This document shows, one piece after another, positions 30,675 through 37,624 of a stretch of 41,262 nt of DNA. Every line of letters begins with the position of its first letter. The first letter of the stretch is position 1. The DNA is from JAAZNO01 sp964508025. Lineage in GTDB: Bacteria; Chloroflexota; Anaerolineae; B4-G1; SLSP01. The translations under genes and the position numbers were made by a program. The notes below the pieces were generated by a model. It searched no databases, was not told the DNA's origin, and saw only the letters and a list, made by a program, of their open reading frames with translations. The DNA lies in NCBI GenBank assembly GCA_964508025.1, contig CAZDSF010000032.1, positions 1 to 41,262 of the forward strand. The letters are read 5' to 3'.

Positions 30675-31904
30675 ATGGGCAGAACGATGATTCAGAAGAT
30701 TTTTGCTGCGCACACGGCGCCGGGCGCGTTGGTAGCGCCGGGCGACATCATCTGGCTCGATCTGGATGTGCGCACGGCGCGGGATTTCGGCGGGGCGAAT
30801 GTGGTGCAGAACTACCGCGAGCATTACGGCGACGCCCCTGTTGCGGATCCAGCGCGGACGTTCTTCACCTTTGATCTGGTCGCGCCGCCGAGCAACATCC
30901 CCTACGCCAACAATCAGCAGCTCTGCCGCGAATGGGCGCGCAGCCAGGGCATCAAGGTCTACGATGTGAACGCCGGCATTGGCTCGCACGTTGCTATCGA
31001 AGAGGAGCTGGTGCAGCCCGGCGGCACTTTCGTGGGTACCGACAGCCATCTCAACATCCTCGGCGCGATTGGCGCCTTTGGGCAGGGGATGGGCGATCAG
31101 GATATCGCCTTTGCTTTCAAGACGGGGCGCACCTGGTTTGAGGTCCCGCCTACGATGAAAGTCATTCACCAGGGCGAGTTGCGCTCGCCCTGCACCGCCA
31201 GCGATCTGACGCTGGCGGTGCTGCAACGGCTCGGCTCCGATGGGGCGTTGGGTCGCGCTGTGGAATTCTTTGGCCCCGCCATCGAAGCGCTCGACCTGGC
31301 GGGACGCATCACCCTCGCCAGCCAGATCACGGAGATGGGCGGCATCATCGGCTTCCCCATTGGCGAGTTCCTACTCCCTACTCCCTACTCCTTACTTCCA
31401 GATGATGACGCCGAGTACGTTGAAACGCTCACCATTGACATCACCAACCTGGAACCCCTCATCGCCTGCCCGCCCAATCCCGCCAACGTGCATCCCGTCC
31501 GGGAGGTTGCCGGGCGGCGGATTGATAGCGTCTTCCTCGGCTCCTGCACCAACGGCCGCTTCGAGGACTTCGCTGCTGTCGCGGAGATCGTCAAAGGCCA
31601 GCGGATTGCGCCGCAAGTCATGGCGACCGTTGTGCCGGCGACGCGGCGCGTCTACGCGCAGCTGCTCGCCTCTGGCGTGTTGGAAACGCTGTTCGAGGCG
31701 GGTTTCATCATCAGCAATCCGGGCTGCGGCGGCTGCGCCTCCGGGCATCTGGGGATGACGGGCAAAGGCGAGGTGCAGGTGAGCACCAGCAACCGCAACT
31801 TCCCTGGCAAACAGGGCGCGGGACAGACCTACCTGGCAAGCCCCGTCACCGCGGCGTGGAGCGCGCTGGCGGGGGAGATTACCGTGCCGGAGGTGGAAGC
31901 ATGA
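30675..31904 (+). CDS. aconitase/3-isopropylmalate dehydratase family large subunit (A)
   Basis: A 409-residue [4Fe-4S] hydro-lyase large subunit of the LeuC/homoaconitase type. Three cluster Cys are visible: SCTNGRFEDF near 291, and NPGCGGCASGH near 350-353. TDSHLNILGAIGAFGQGMG supplies the substrate loop, and STSNRNFPGKQG is the family signature. These enzymes move a hydroxyl group between neighbouring carbons of a tricarboxylate or isopropylmalate. Residues 233-242 (LLPTPYSLLP) come from a CTACTCC tandem repeat and look like an insertion. It overlaps the small subunit gene by 4 bp (ATGA), so the two are coupled. Aconitase, homoaconitase and isopropylmalate isomerase cannot be told apart by eye; the cluster favours citrate or a homologue. 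Confidence 0.85.
   Translation: MGRTMIQKIFAAHTAPGALVAPGDIIWLDLDVRTARDFGGANVVQNYREHYGDAPVADPARTFFTFDLVAPPSNIPYANNQQLCREWARSQGIKVYDVNAGIGSHVAIEEELVQPGGTFVGTDSHLNILGAIGAFGQGMGDQDIAFAFKTGRTWFEVPPTMKVIHQGELRSPCTASDLTLAVLQRLGSDGALGRAVEFFGPAIEALDLAGRITLASQITEMGGIIGFPIGEFLLPTPYSLLPDDDAEYVETLTIDITNLEPLIACPPNPANVHPVREVAGRRIDSVFLGSCTNGRFEDFAAVAEIVKGQRIAPQVMATVVPATRRVYAQLLASGVLETLFEAGFIISNPGCGGCASGHLGMTGKGEVQVSTSNRNFPGKQGAGQTYLASPVTAAWSALAGEITVPEVEA
31371..31400. repeat. CTACTCC tandem repeat inside the hydro-lyase A gene
   Basis: CTACTCCCTACTCCCTACTC followed by CTTACTTCCA, in frame, encodes LLPTPYSLLP. The period is 8 bp. Similar TATTCTCTACTCTCTGCCC words lie at 40183-40202 between argB and the carbamoyltransferase gene. 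Confidence 0.65.
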
Positions 31905-32364
31905 AACCCACACAAGTTACCGGGCGATTATGGGTGTTGCGCGACGCGACCGGTGCTCTATATAAGGATATAGACACCGATATGATTTTCCACAATCGCT
32001 ATCTGCACATCACTGATGTGGGGCAGATGGGGCAGTACACCTTCGATAACCTCAAGGGCTGGGAGGACTTCGCGCGCCGCGCGCAGCCTGGTGACATCAT
32101 CATGGCTGGCGGCAATTTCGGGTCGGGCTCGTCGCGGCAGCAGGCGGTGGATTGCTTCCGCGCGTTGGGGATTGCAGCGATCATCGCGGAGAGCTTCGGC
32201 GCCATCTATAAGCGCAACGCGATCAACAGCGGTTTGCCCATCGTCGCTTTCCCGAATCTGGCGGAAGTCGCGCATCGCTTCGAGAATGGCGACAGCGTGA
32301 CGGTGGATTTCGTCGCCGGCGCGCTGACTCGGAACGGCGTGGAGCATTTTCAGGCGCAGCCGTT
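31901..32364 (+). CDS. aconitase/3-isopropylmalate dehydratase family small subunit (A), 3' end in gap
   Basis: A LeuD-type swivel domain of about 154 visible residues; the usual length is 160-175. Motifs are DIDTDMIFHNRYLHITD near residue 20, PGDIIMAGGNFGSGSSRQQA near 64, IIAESFGAIYKRNAINSGLPIV near 95, and GDSVTVDF. The substrate-selecting loop reads RYLHI, different from the isopropylmalate- and homoaconitate-type loops I recall. ATG 31901 overlaps the stop of the large subunit A gene by 4 bp. The last 20 or so residues fall in the 100-N run. A reading frame continues across the N run into the next large subunit, but that fusion is an artefact of the gap length. Confidence 0.85.
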
Positions 32365-32464
32365 NNNNNNNNNNNNNNNNNNNNNNNNNNNNNNNNNNNN
32401 NNNNNNNNNNNNNNNNNNNNNNNNNNNNNNNNNNNNNNNNNNNNNNNNNNNNNNNNNNNNNNNN
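32365..32464. other. 100-N scaffold gap between hydro-lyase subunit genes
   Basis: Exactly 100 N. The flanks share no overlap, unlike the first gap. Missing sequence should include the end of small subunit A and the start codon of large subunit B. Confidence 0.9.
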
Positions 32465-33697
32465 AAAGTCTTGGCGCAAAAGGCCGGTCTGGAGCGGACG
32501 GTGGCCGGCCAGATTGTGACGGTGAAGCCCGACCGCTTGCTCACCCACGATAACACCTCGGCGATTGCGGCGACGTTCCGCAAAATCGGTGTGACGCGCG
32601 TCGCCGACCCCGCGATGCACGTGATCGTGCTGGATCACGTCGTTCCAGCGGCGAACGAGACTTACGCCGCGAGCCATCAGGCGACCCGCGCGTTTGTGAC
32701 GGAGCAGGGCATCACGGCGTTTTACGATATCGGCGAGGGGATCTGCCATCAGGTGTTGCCGGAGAAGGGGCATGTCTGGCCCGGCGCGGTGATTGTGGGC
32801 AGCGACTCACACACGCCCACGGCGGGCGCGTTCGGCGCCTTCGCGGCGGGAATCGGGCGCACCGAAGCTGCCGCCGTGATGGCGACGGGCGGAATCTGGC
32901 TGCGCGTGCCCGAATCCATCCGCGTGCTCGTTCACGGCGCGCTGCCGCCGCGCGTTTCCGCCAAAGATCTGATCCTGCATCTCATCGGTCTGCTGCGGGC
33001 CGATGGCGCGGATTATTGTTCTGTGGAATTCGCGGGCGAAGCCATCGCCGCCATGAGCGTGAGCGAGCGCATGACCCTGACGAACATGTCCGCCGAGATG
33101 GGCGCAAAAAACGCCGTCGTGGAGCCGGATGAGAAGACGCTGGCATGGCTGGCGGGGCGGGTGACGCAGCCGTTTACGCCGGTCTACGCCGACGCCGACG
33201 CCGTCTACGCGCGGGTGATTGCGCTGGACGCGGGCGCGCTCGCGCCGCAGATCGCCCGTCCGCACACGGTGGATAACGTCGTCCCCGTGATGGAGGTCGC
33301 CGGTACGCGGATTGATCAGGTGCTGCTCGGCGCCTGCACCAACGGGCGGCTGGAGGACTTGCGCGCTGCGGCGGAGATTCTGCGCGGCAAGCACATCGCG
33401 CCGGGCGTGCGAATGTTGGTGCTGCCTGCCTCACGGGAGGTGTTGCAGGCAGCGCTGGCGGAGGGCGTGGTCGCCGATCTGATCGCTGCCGGGGCGACGC
33501 TGCTCAATCCGGGTTGTGGGCCGTGTCTGGGCGCGCACCAGGGCTGCATGGCGCCGGGCGAGGCGACGCTTTCCACCTCCAACCGCAATTTCAGAGGGCG
33601 GATGGGATCAAAGGACGCCGCGATCTACCTGGGCAGCCCGGCAACAGCGGCGGCTTCTGCGCTCACGGGCGTCATCACGGATCCGCGCGAGCTGTAA
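32465..33697 (+). CDS. aconitase/3-isopropylmalate dehydratase family large subunit (B), 5' end in gap
   Basis: A second LeuC/homoaconitase-type large subunit; 410 residues are visible, starting KVLAQKAGLERTVAGQIV, so only about ten N-terminal residues are missing. Cluster Cys are in GACTNGRLEDL near 280 of the visible part and NPGCGPCLGAHQGC near 342. VGSDSHTPTAGAFGAFAAGIGRTEAA and STSNRNFRGRMGSK are classical for the family, and closer to consensus than large subunit A. VLDHVVPAANETYAASHQATRAF resembles archaeal-type LeuC/HacA. Its likely partner is small subunit B at 34474, from which it is separated by a DUF3800 gene. The exact substrate is unresolved. Confidence 0.85.
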   Translation, partial: KVLAQKAGLERTVAGQIVTVKPDRLLTHDNTSAIAATFRKIGVTRVADPAMHVIVLDHVVPAANETYAASHQATRAFVTEQGITAFYDIGEGICHQVLPEKGHVWPGAVIVGSDSHTPTAGAFGAFAAGIGRTEAAAVMATGGIWLRVPESIRVLVHGALPPRVSAKDLILHLIGLLRADGADYCSVEFAGEAIAAMSVSERMTLTNMSAEMGAKNAVVEPDEKTLAWLAGRVTQPFTPVYADADAVYARVIALDAGALAPQIARPHTVDNVVPVMEVAGTRIDQVLLGACTNGRLEDLRAAAEILRGKHIAPGVRMLVLPASREVLQAALAEGVVADLIAAGATLLNPGCGPCLGAHQGCMAPGEATLSTSNRNFRGRMGSKDAAIYLGSPATAAASALTGVITDPREL

Positions 33698-33698
33698 T

Positions 33699-34367
33699 GT
33701 GCCCGACGCTGCTTTAACCTGGGCTTTTGTGGACGAAAGCGGCGATGTGGGCAGTGCTCCAGCATCATCCCGCTATCTGATCATCGCTGCGGTGTTGACG
33801 ACTCAGCCCGAATGGCTCAGAAAAGCAGTGTTCAAAACGCGCAAATCCCTAGGAAAGCGTTTGCAGGATATTCCCGAATTCAAGGCACAGCGCACACCGC
33901 GAAAGATTGTGCTTCGGTTATTGAGTCATGTTGCTGCTCTTGATGTGGAAATCGTCGCGGCGGTGGTGGAAAAATCGGCGATTCAACGCATGACGTTCTC
34001 TGAAGACTTATATCGCTTTGCTTGTGCGGAGCTCGTTGCACATTGTTACTGGCATCACCCCAGACTGAAATTGGTCTGCGACCGGCGATATACGAACCCG
34101 CAGCTGCGAGGTCAATTGGAGCAGCATGTTTTGGAACGCTTGACCGCAACTTTGGCAACGGGAGAAGGCGTAATTGAAATCGTGCATCTGGATTCAGCAC
34201 AGGAGGCGGGCTTGCAGGTTGCTGATGCCATCGCTTGGGGGCTGGCGCAACGCTATGAACATGGCGATGCGGAGTTTTACGAGCGCATTCAGCGCATCAT
34301 GGGTGCGGAGTTACTGGTGAGACAAAGCAAAAACGGGCTCTCCCTGGAGGCCGATTCTCACCGTTGA
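33699..34367 (+). CDS. DUF3800 domain protein
   Basis: A 222-residue protein. The DUF3800 start FVDESGDVG near residue 13 has the acidic residues of this RNase H-like family, followed by YLIIAAVLTTQPEWL. A conserved late segment is LKLVCDRRY, then HLDSAQEAGLQVADAIAWGLAQRYEHGD. DUF3800 genes are often found on mobile or defence islands. GTG 33699 is the only plausible start (no clear ribosome-binding site), 2 bp after the preceding stop; the longer upstream frame overlaps the hydro-lyase gene. The gene looks more AT-rich than its neighbours and separates a large subunit from its small subunit, so it looks like a late insertion. Confidence 0.8.
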   Translation: MPDAALTWAFVDESGDVGSAPASSRYLIIAAVLTTQPEWLRKAVFKTRKSLGKRLQDIPEFKAQRTPRKIVLRLLSHVAALDVEIVAAVVEKSAIQRMTFSEDLYRFACAELVAHCYWHHPRLKLVCDRRYTNPQLRGQLEQHVLERLTATLATGEGVIEIVHLDSAQEAGLQVADAIAWGLAQRYEHGDAEFYERIQRIMGAELLVRQSKNGLSLEADSHR

Positions 34368-34473
34368 AAACGGAGTAGCACCGACTTACATCGGAGCAGC
34401 CTGTTCCAGGACTTACGAGTCCCGCTTTCACTTTGATTATATGTGTAATTATGAAATGTGTCAAGGAGCGTCT
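34368..34473. other. spacer upstream of small subunit B
   Basis: A 106-bp AT-richer spacer. It holds short hairpin words (CCGACTTACATCGG) and AT-rich TTGATTATATGTGTAATTATG near 34433-34453 that could include a -10 element. AAGGAG lies before ATG 34474. Confidence 0.4.
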
Positions 34474-34968
34474 ATGGAAACAAAGATCACCGGTCGGGTG
34501 TGGAAGTACGGGGACGATGTGAATACGGATGTTATCTTCCCCGGCAAATACACGTACAGCATCACGGATCCCAAGGAAATGGCGCCGCATGCGCTGGAGG
34601 ATCTCGATTCCGGCTTTGCGGCGGCGGTGCGCCCCGGCGACATCATCGTCGCGGGGAAAAACTGGGGTTGCGGGAGCTCGCGGGAACAGGCGGTGATCTG
34701 CCTCAAAGAGGCGGGCGTCGCGGCGATTGTGGCGCGCAGTTTCGCCCGTATCTACTTCCGCAACGCCATCAACCAGGCGTTGCCTATCGTCACTTGCGAT
34801 GCCGTGGACGGCGTCGAAAATGGCGCCGAGATCACCATTGACTTTACGGCTGGTGTGGTCACAACGCCGCACGGTGTGTTCACTTTCCCCCCACTGCCGC
34901 CGGAAGTGCTGGCGATCATCGAGGATGGCGGGCTGATTCCTCACGTCCGCAAGCAGCTTGGCGAGTGA
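34474..34968 (+). CDS. aconitase/3-isopropylmalate dehydratase family small subunit (B)
   Basis: A complete 164-residue LeuD-type swivel subunit. It has DVNTDVIFPGKYTYSITDPKEM near residue 14, PGDIIVAGKNWGCGSSREQA near 55, AIVARSFARIYFRNAINQALPIV near 85, and ends IIEDGGLIPHVRKQLGE. The substrate loop reads KYTYSI rather than a YL-type loop, so its specificity may differ from small subunit A. ATG 34474 follows AAGGAG; an upstream in-frame ATG at 34441 lacks one. It most likely pairs with large subunit B. The stop is followed at once by the GCGAAAAGG repeat also found inside the ligase-ferredoxin gene. Confidence 0.88.
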   Translation: METKITGRVWKYGDDVNTDVIFPGKYTYSITDPKEMAPHALEDLDSGFAAAVRPGDIIVAGKNWGCGSSREQAVICLKEAGVAAIVARSFARIYFRNAINQALPIVTCDAVDGVENGAEITIDFTAGVVTTPHGVFTFPPLPPEVLAIIEDGGLIPHVRKQLGE

Positions 34969-35066
34969 GCGAAAAGGCAAGAAAGCGAAAAAGCGATGAA
35001 ATGAGCCGCTTCCAGGCAGGTTTGTGACCTTTCACGCATCACGTATTACGCATTACGCATTATGTT
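34969..35066. repeat. GCGAAAAGG and TTACGCATTACG repeat spacer
   Basis: 34969-34996 matches 27740-27767 at 27 of 28 bases. CACGCATCACGTATTACGCATTACG words follow at about 35032-35062. Both repeat types therefore occur together here and, in frame, inside the ligase-ferredoxin gene. Confidence 0.8.
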
Positions 35067-35096
35067 TTGCCATATTTTACACAAAGGAGTGCACGG

Positions 35097-36215
35097 ATGG
35101 CTAAGTATCGTATCGCGCTCATGCCCGGTGATGGCATCGGCAATGATGTCATGGACGCGGCGAAGATCGTGTTGGACAAGATCGCGCTCGACGCGGAGTA
35201 CATCCCCGCTGACATCGGCTGGGAGTTCTGGCGCCGCGAAGGCGAGGCGTTGCCGCAACGCACCATTGATCTGCTCAGAACTTGCACCTGCGCGCTCTTC
35301 GGGGCTATCACCTCGATGCCCAAGGAGGAAGCAGAGGCAGACCTCATCCCCGAATTGCAGGGGAAGGGCCTGGTGTATCGCAGCCCCATCGTCCGCCTGC
35401 GCCAGACCTTTGATCTGTACACGAACCTGCGCCCGTGCAGGGCTTATCCCGGCAACCCGCTCAACTACCGCGATGACATTGACATGGTCGTCTTCCGCGA
35501 GAACACGCAGGGGCTGTACGTGGGCGTTGAATTCCATCCGCTGCCGGAGGACCTTCGCGCCAAGTTGGAGGAACGCAGCCCGAATATGAAGGCCTTCAAG
35601 GGCGTCGCATCGGAGGATATTGCGGTCTCCTGCCGCATCTTCACCCGCGAGGGCTGCCGGCGCATCGTCCGTTCGGCGTTTGAGTATGCCAAGAAATTCG
35701 GCTATCCCACGGTGACGTTGGTGGAGAAGCCCAACGTCATCCGCGAGACCTCCGGGCTGATGGTGCGCGAGGCGCGCAAGGTGGCGGCGGAGTATCCCGG
35801 CATTGAGCTGTGGGAGACGAACGTAGACGCCATGGTGATGTGGATGGTCAAGAATCCGCAGACCTACGGCGTGATGGTTTCCAGCAACATGTTCGGCGAC
35901 ATCATCTCCGATCTGGCGGCGCAGCTGGTGGGTGGATTGGGCTTTGCGGCGAGCGGCAACATCGGCGATGGCTTCGCCGTCTTCGAGCCGACGCACGGTT
36001 CCGCGCCCAAGTACGCCGGGCAGTACAAAGTCAATCCCATGGCGATGCTGCTCACGGTGAAGCTGATGCTCGATTGGCTCGGTGAACTGGATAGCGCCAA
36101 GGCGCTCGAAGCCGCCATCGCTGCCGTCATCGCCGAGGGCAAAGTCCGCACCTACGACATGGGCGGCAGCAGCACTACGTTGGAGGTGGCGCAGGCCGTG
36201 GCTGCCAAAATGTGA
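35097..36215 (+). CDS. isocitrate/homoisocitrate/isopropylmalate-type dehydrogenase
   Basis: A 372-residue beta-decarboxylating dehydrogenase. It starts YRIALMPGDGIGNDV. Substrate residues lie in RSPIVRLRQTFDLYTNLRP (Ser96, Arg102, Arg112), followed by VVFRENTQGLYVG, the Lys-containing VTLVEKPNVIRET, the metal-site Asp residues in NMFGDIISDLAAQLVGGLG, and the cofactor segment FEPTHGSAPKYAGQ. The SPIVxLR pattern resembles homoisocitrate dehydrogenases such as Lys12, while isocitrate dehydrogenases usually read SxNVxLR. The product would be 2-oxoglutarate or a homologue. His-Gly-Ser-Ala-Pro with a nearby Asp-less loop does not decide NAD or NADP by eye. ATG 35097 has AAAGGAG. It closes the metabolic cluster. 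Confidence 0.88.
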   Translation: MAKYRIALMPGDGIGNDVMDAAKIVLDKIALDAEYIPADIGWEFWRREGEALPQRTIDLLRTCTCALFGAITSMPKEEAEADLIPELQGKGLVYRSPIVRLRQTFDLYTNLRPCRAYPGNPLNYRDDIDMVVFRENTQGLYVGVEFHPLPEDLRAKLEERSPNMKAFKGVASEDIAVSCRIFTREGCRRIVRSAFEYAKKFGYPTVTLVEKPNVIRETSGLMVREARKVAAEYPGIELWETNVDAMVMWMVKNPQTYGVMVSSNMFGDIISDLAAQLVGGLGFAASGNIGDGFAVFEPTHGSAPKYAGQYKVNPMAMLLTVKLMLDWLGELDSAKALEAAIAAVIAEGKVRTYDMGGSSTTLEVAQAVAAKM

Positions 36216-36232
36216 TTGTATGAGGTGCAAAG

Positions 36233-37207
36233 ATGACCCGTAAGGCCGTGTTCGTCGTGTCGTTTGTTGTTTTGGCCGTTGCTCTGGCCTGTTCCGGGCT
36301 GTCTGCCTCTGCGCCGGAACCCACAGTCCAGAAACTGGATCCAGAGGCAGAGCTAACGATAACGCCGTCGGCTACTGTGACGCTACCGGGAACGGATTCA
36401 GACCCAGCCCCCATGCCAACAGCCACCGAGTCGGCGTCATCTCCACGGCTTGGCGATACCTGGACCCGTTCCACCGATGGGATGGTGATGGTCTACGTGC
36501 CGGCAGGCGAGTTCCGGATGGGCAGTGACAGAGATTTCCCCGACAGACCGGTGTACCCGGTAGAGTTGGATGGGTTTTGGATTGACCGGACCGAGGTGAC
36601 GAATGCCCAGTATGCCCTCTGCGTGGCTGCGGGATCATGCACGCTACCGATAAATACCCGTGGTTTAGATGGCTATCCGTACTATGACGATCCGGCTTTT
36701 GCTGGCTATCCGGTGGCGCGCGTGTCGTGGGAGCAGGCAGAGGCCTATGCCGACTGGGCCGGGGGGCGGCTGCCGACGGAGGCGGAATGGGAATATGCAG
36801 CGCGGGGACCGCAAGAGTTGCTTTATCCCTGGGGGGATGAGTTCGATGGGACACGGTTGAACTACTGCGACACCAATTGCTACGAACAAGATTGGGCCGA
36901 TCATACCTTCGACGACGGATATGTTTTCGCTTCGCCGGTGGGGAGCTATCCGGAGGGAGCGAGCTGGGTCGGAGCCTTGGATATGGCGGGCAACGTGGCG
37001 GAGCGGGTGTCAGATTGGTTTGGGTCGTATCCCGCTGGGCGGCAGGTAAACCCCACCGGCCCGTCAACGGGCGAGAAGCGGATTTTACGCGGAGGCTCGT
37101 ACCTGAGTCATGTGACAAATCTGCGTCTGACCATGCGTTTCCCTAGCGATTTGGGCTGCGCCGATGCGTTTGTCGGCTTTCGGTTGGTGGTTCCTGCCGT
37201 CCCATAA
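36233..37207 (+). CDS. formylglycine-generating enzyme-family lipoprotein
   Basis: A 324-residue predicted lipoprotein of the SUMF1/FGE-sulfatase family. The lipobox is ALAC at about residue 20, followed by a Thr/Pro/Ser linker to about 80. The domain begins MVYVPAGEFRMGS and contains FWIDRTEVTNAQYALCV, PVARVSWEQAEAYADWAGGRLPTEAEWEYAARG, YPWGDEFDG, DMAGNVAERVSDWFG and the end FVGFRLVVP. True FGE oxidises a Cys in sulfatases using two active-site Cys near the C-terminus. Here the C-terminal part has only one Cys (DLGCADAF), so it is more likely a structural or ligand-binding relative. ATG 36233 has GAGGTG. No sulfatase is nearby. Confidence 0.88.
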   Translation: MTRKAVFVVSFVVLAVALACSGLSASAPEPTVQKLDPEAELTITPSATVTLPGTDSDPAPMPTATESASSPRLGDTWTRSTDGMVMVYVPAGEFRMGSDRDFPDRPVYPVELDGFWIDRTEVTNAQYALCVAAGSCTLPINTRGLDGYPYYDDPAFAGYPVARVSWEQAEAYADWAGGRLPTEAEWEYAARGPQELLYPWGDEFDGTRLNYCDTNCYEQDWADHTFDDGYVFASPVGSYPEGASWVGALDMAGNVAERVSDWFGSYPAGRQVNPTGPSTGEKRILRGGSYLSHVTNLRLTMRFPSDLGCADAFVGFRLVVPAVP

Positions 37208-37278
37208 GTCTTGCTTCGACACCCAAGGCAGACGCCAGGTACCTGGTTTAGTGAAAGGCCTTACTATTATCACGACAA

Positions 37279-37305
37279 AGCCGCCATCCCTTGTGGATGG
37301 CGGCT
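37279..37305. terminator. bidirectional hairpin terminator
   Basis: AGCCGCCATCC at 37279-37289, a 5-nt loop and GGATGGCGGCT at 37295-37305, with GCTTTC after it. It lies between the convergent FGE-like and FmdB genes. Confidence 0.75.
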
Positions 37306-37320
37306 GCTTTCAAAAAGGCT

Positions 37321-37563
37321 TTAGTGCCCGCAGCTGCTACATGAGCCGCCGCTGCATCCGCTGCATCCACCGCCGCCCCCGCCGGCGCTGAAGTCGCTGC
37401 CGCTGGCGCCGCCGCTCCCCATCACCATGAAGCGCGACAGCCCGCGTTTGGCGTGCATCCCGCCGCATTTGGGGCAGGCGATGGGCATGTCGGCGTCTGC
37501 CATCGAGCGGCGTGCGTCGAAATGCGCCTGGCAATCCTGACAAGTATATTCGTAAATGGGCAT
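37321..37563 (-). CDS. FmdB-family zinc ribbon protein
   Basis: An 80-residue protein. The N-terminal half is the FmdB putative regulatory zinc ribbon: MPIYEYTCQDCQAHFDARRS, then ACPKCGGMHAKRGLSRF. The C-terminal half is a Gly/Ser/Cys-rich tail with five further Cys (GGGCSGCSGGSCSSCGH). The family is common and its role is unproven. ATG 37563 has GAGGTGAG. It is followed by a terminator and appears to be a single-gene unit. Confidence 0.9.
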   Translation of the reverse strand: MPIYEYTCQDCQAHFDARRSMADADMPIACPKCGGMHAKRGLSRFMVMGSGGASGSDFSAGGGGGGCSGCSGGSCSSCGH

Positions 37564-37624
37564 AGCTCACCTCACGATGTTAGTGAAGCGCATTGTACTG
37601 CGTTTGCCCGTGCGGTCAAGGCTT

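Noticed and set aside
30675..36215. Leucine biosynthesis operon (leuC, leuD, leuB)
   Set aside because: There is no isopropylmalate synthase, two hydro-lyase pairs are present, the substrate loops are atypical and the neighbours act on citryl-CoA. Names were left open rather than assigned leu symbols.
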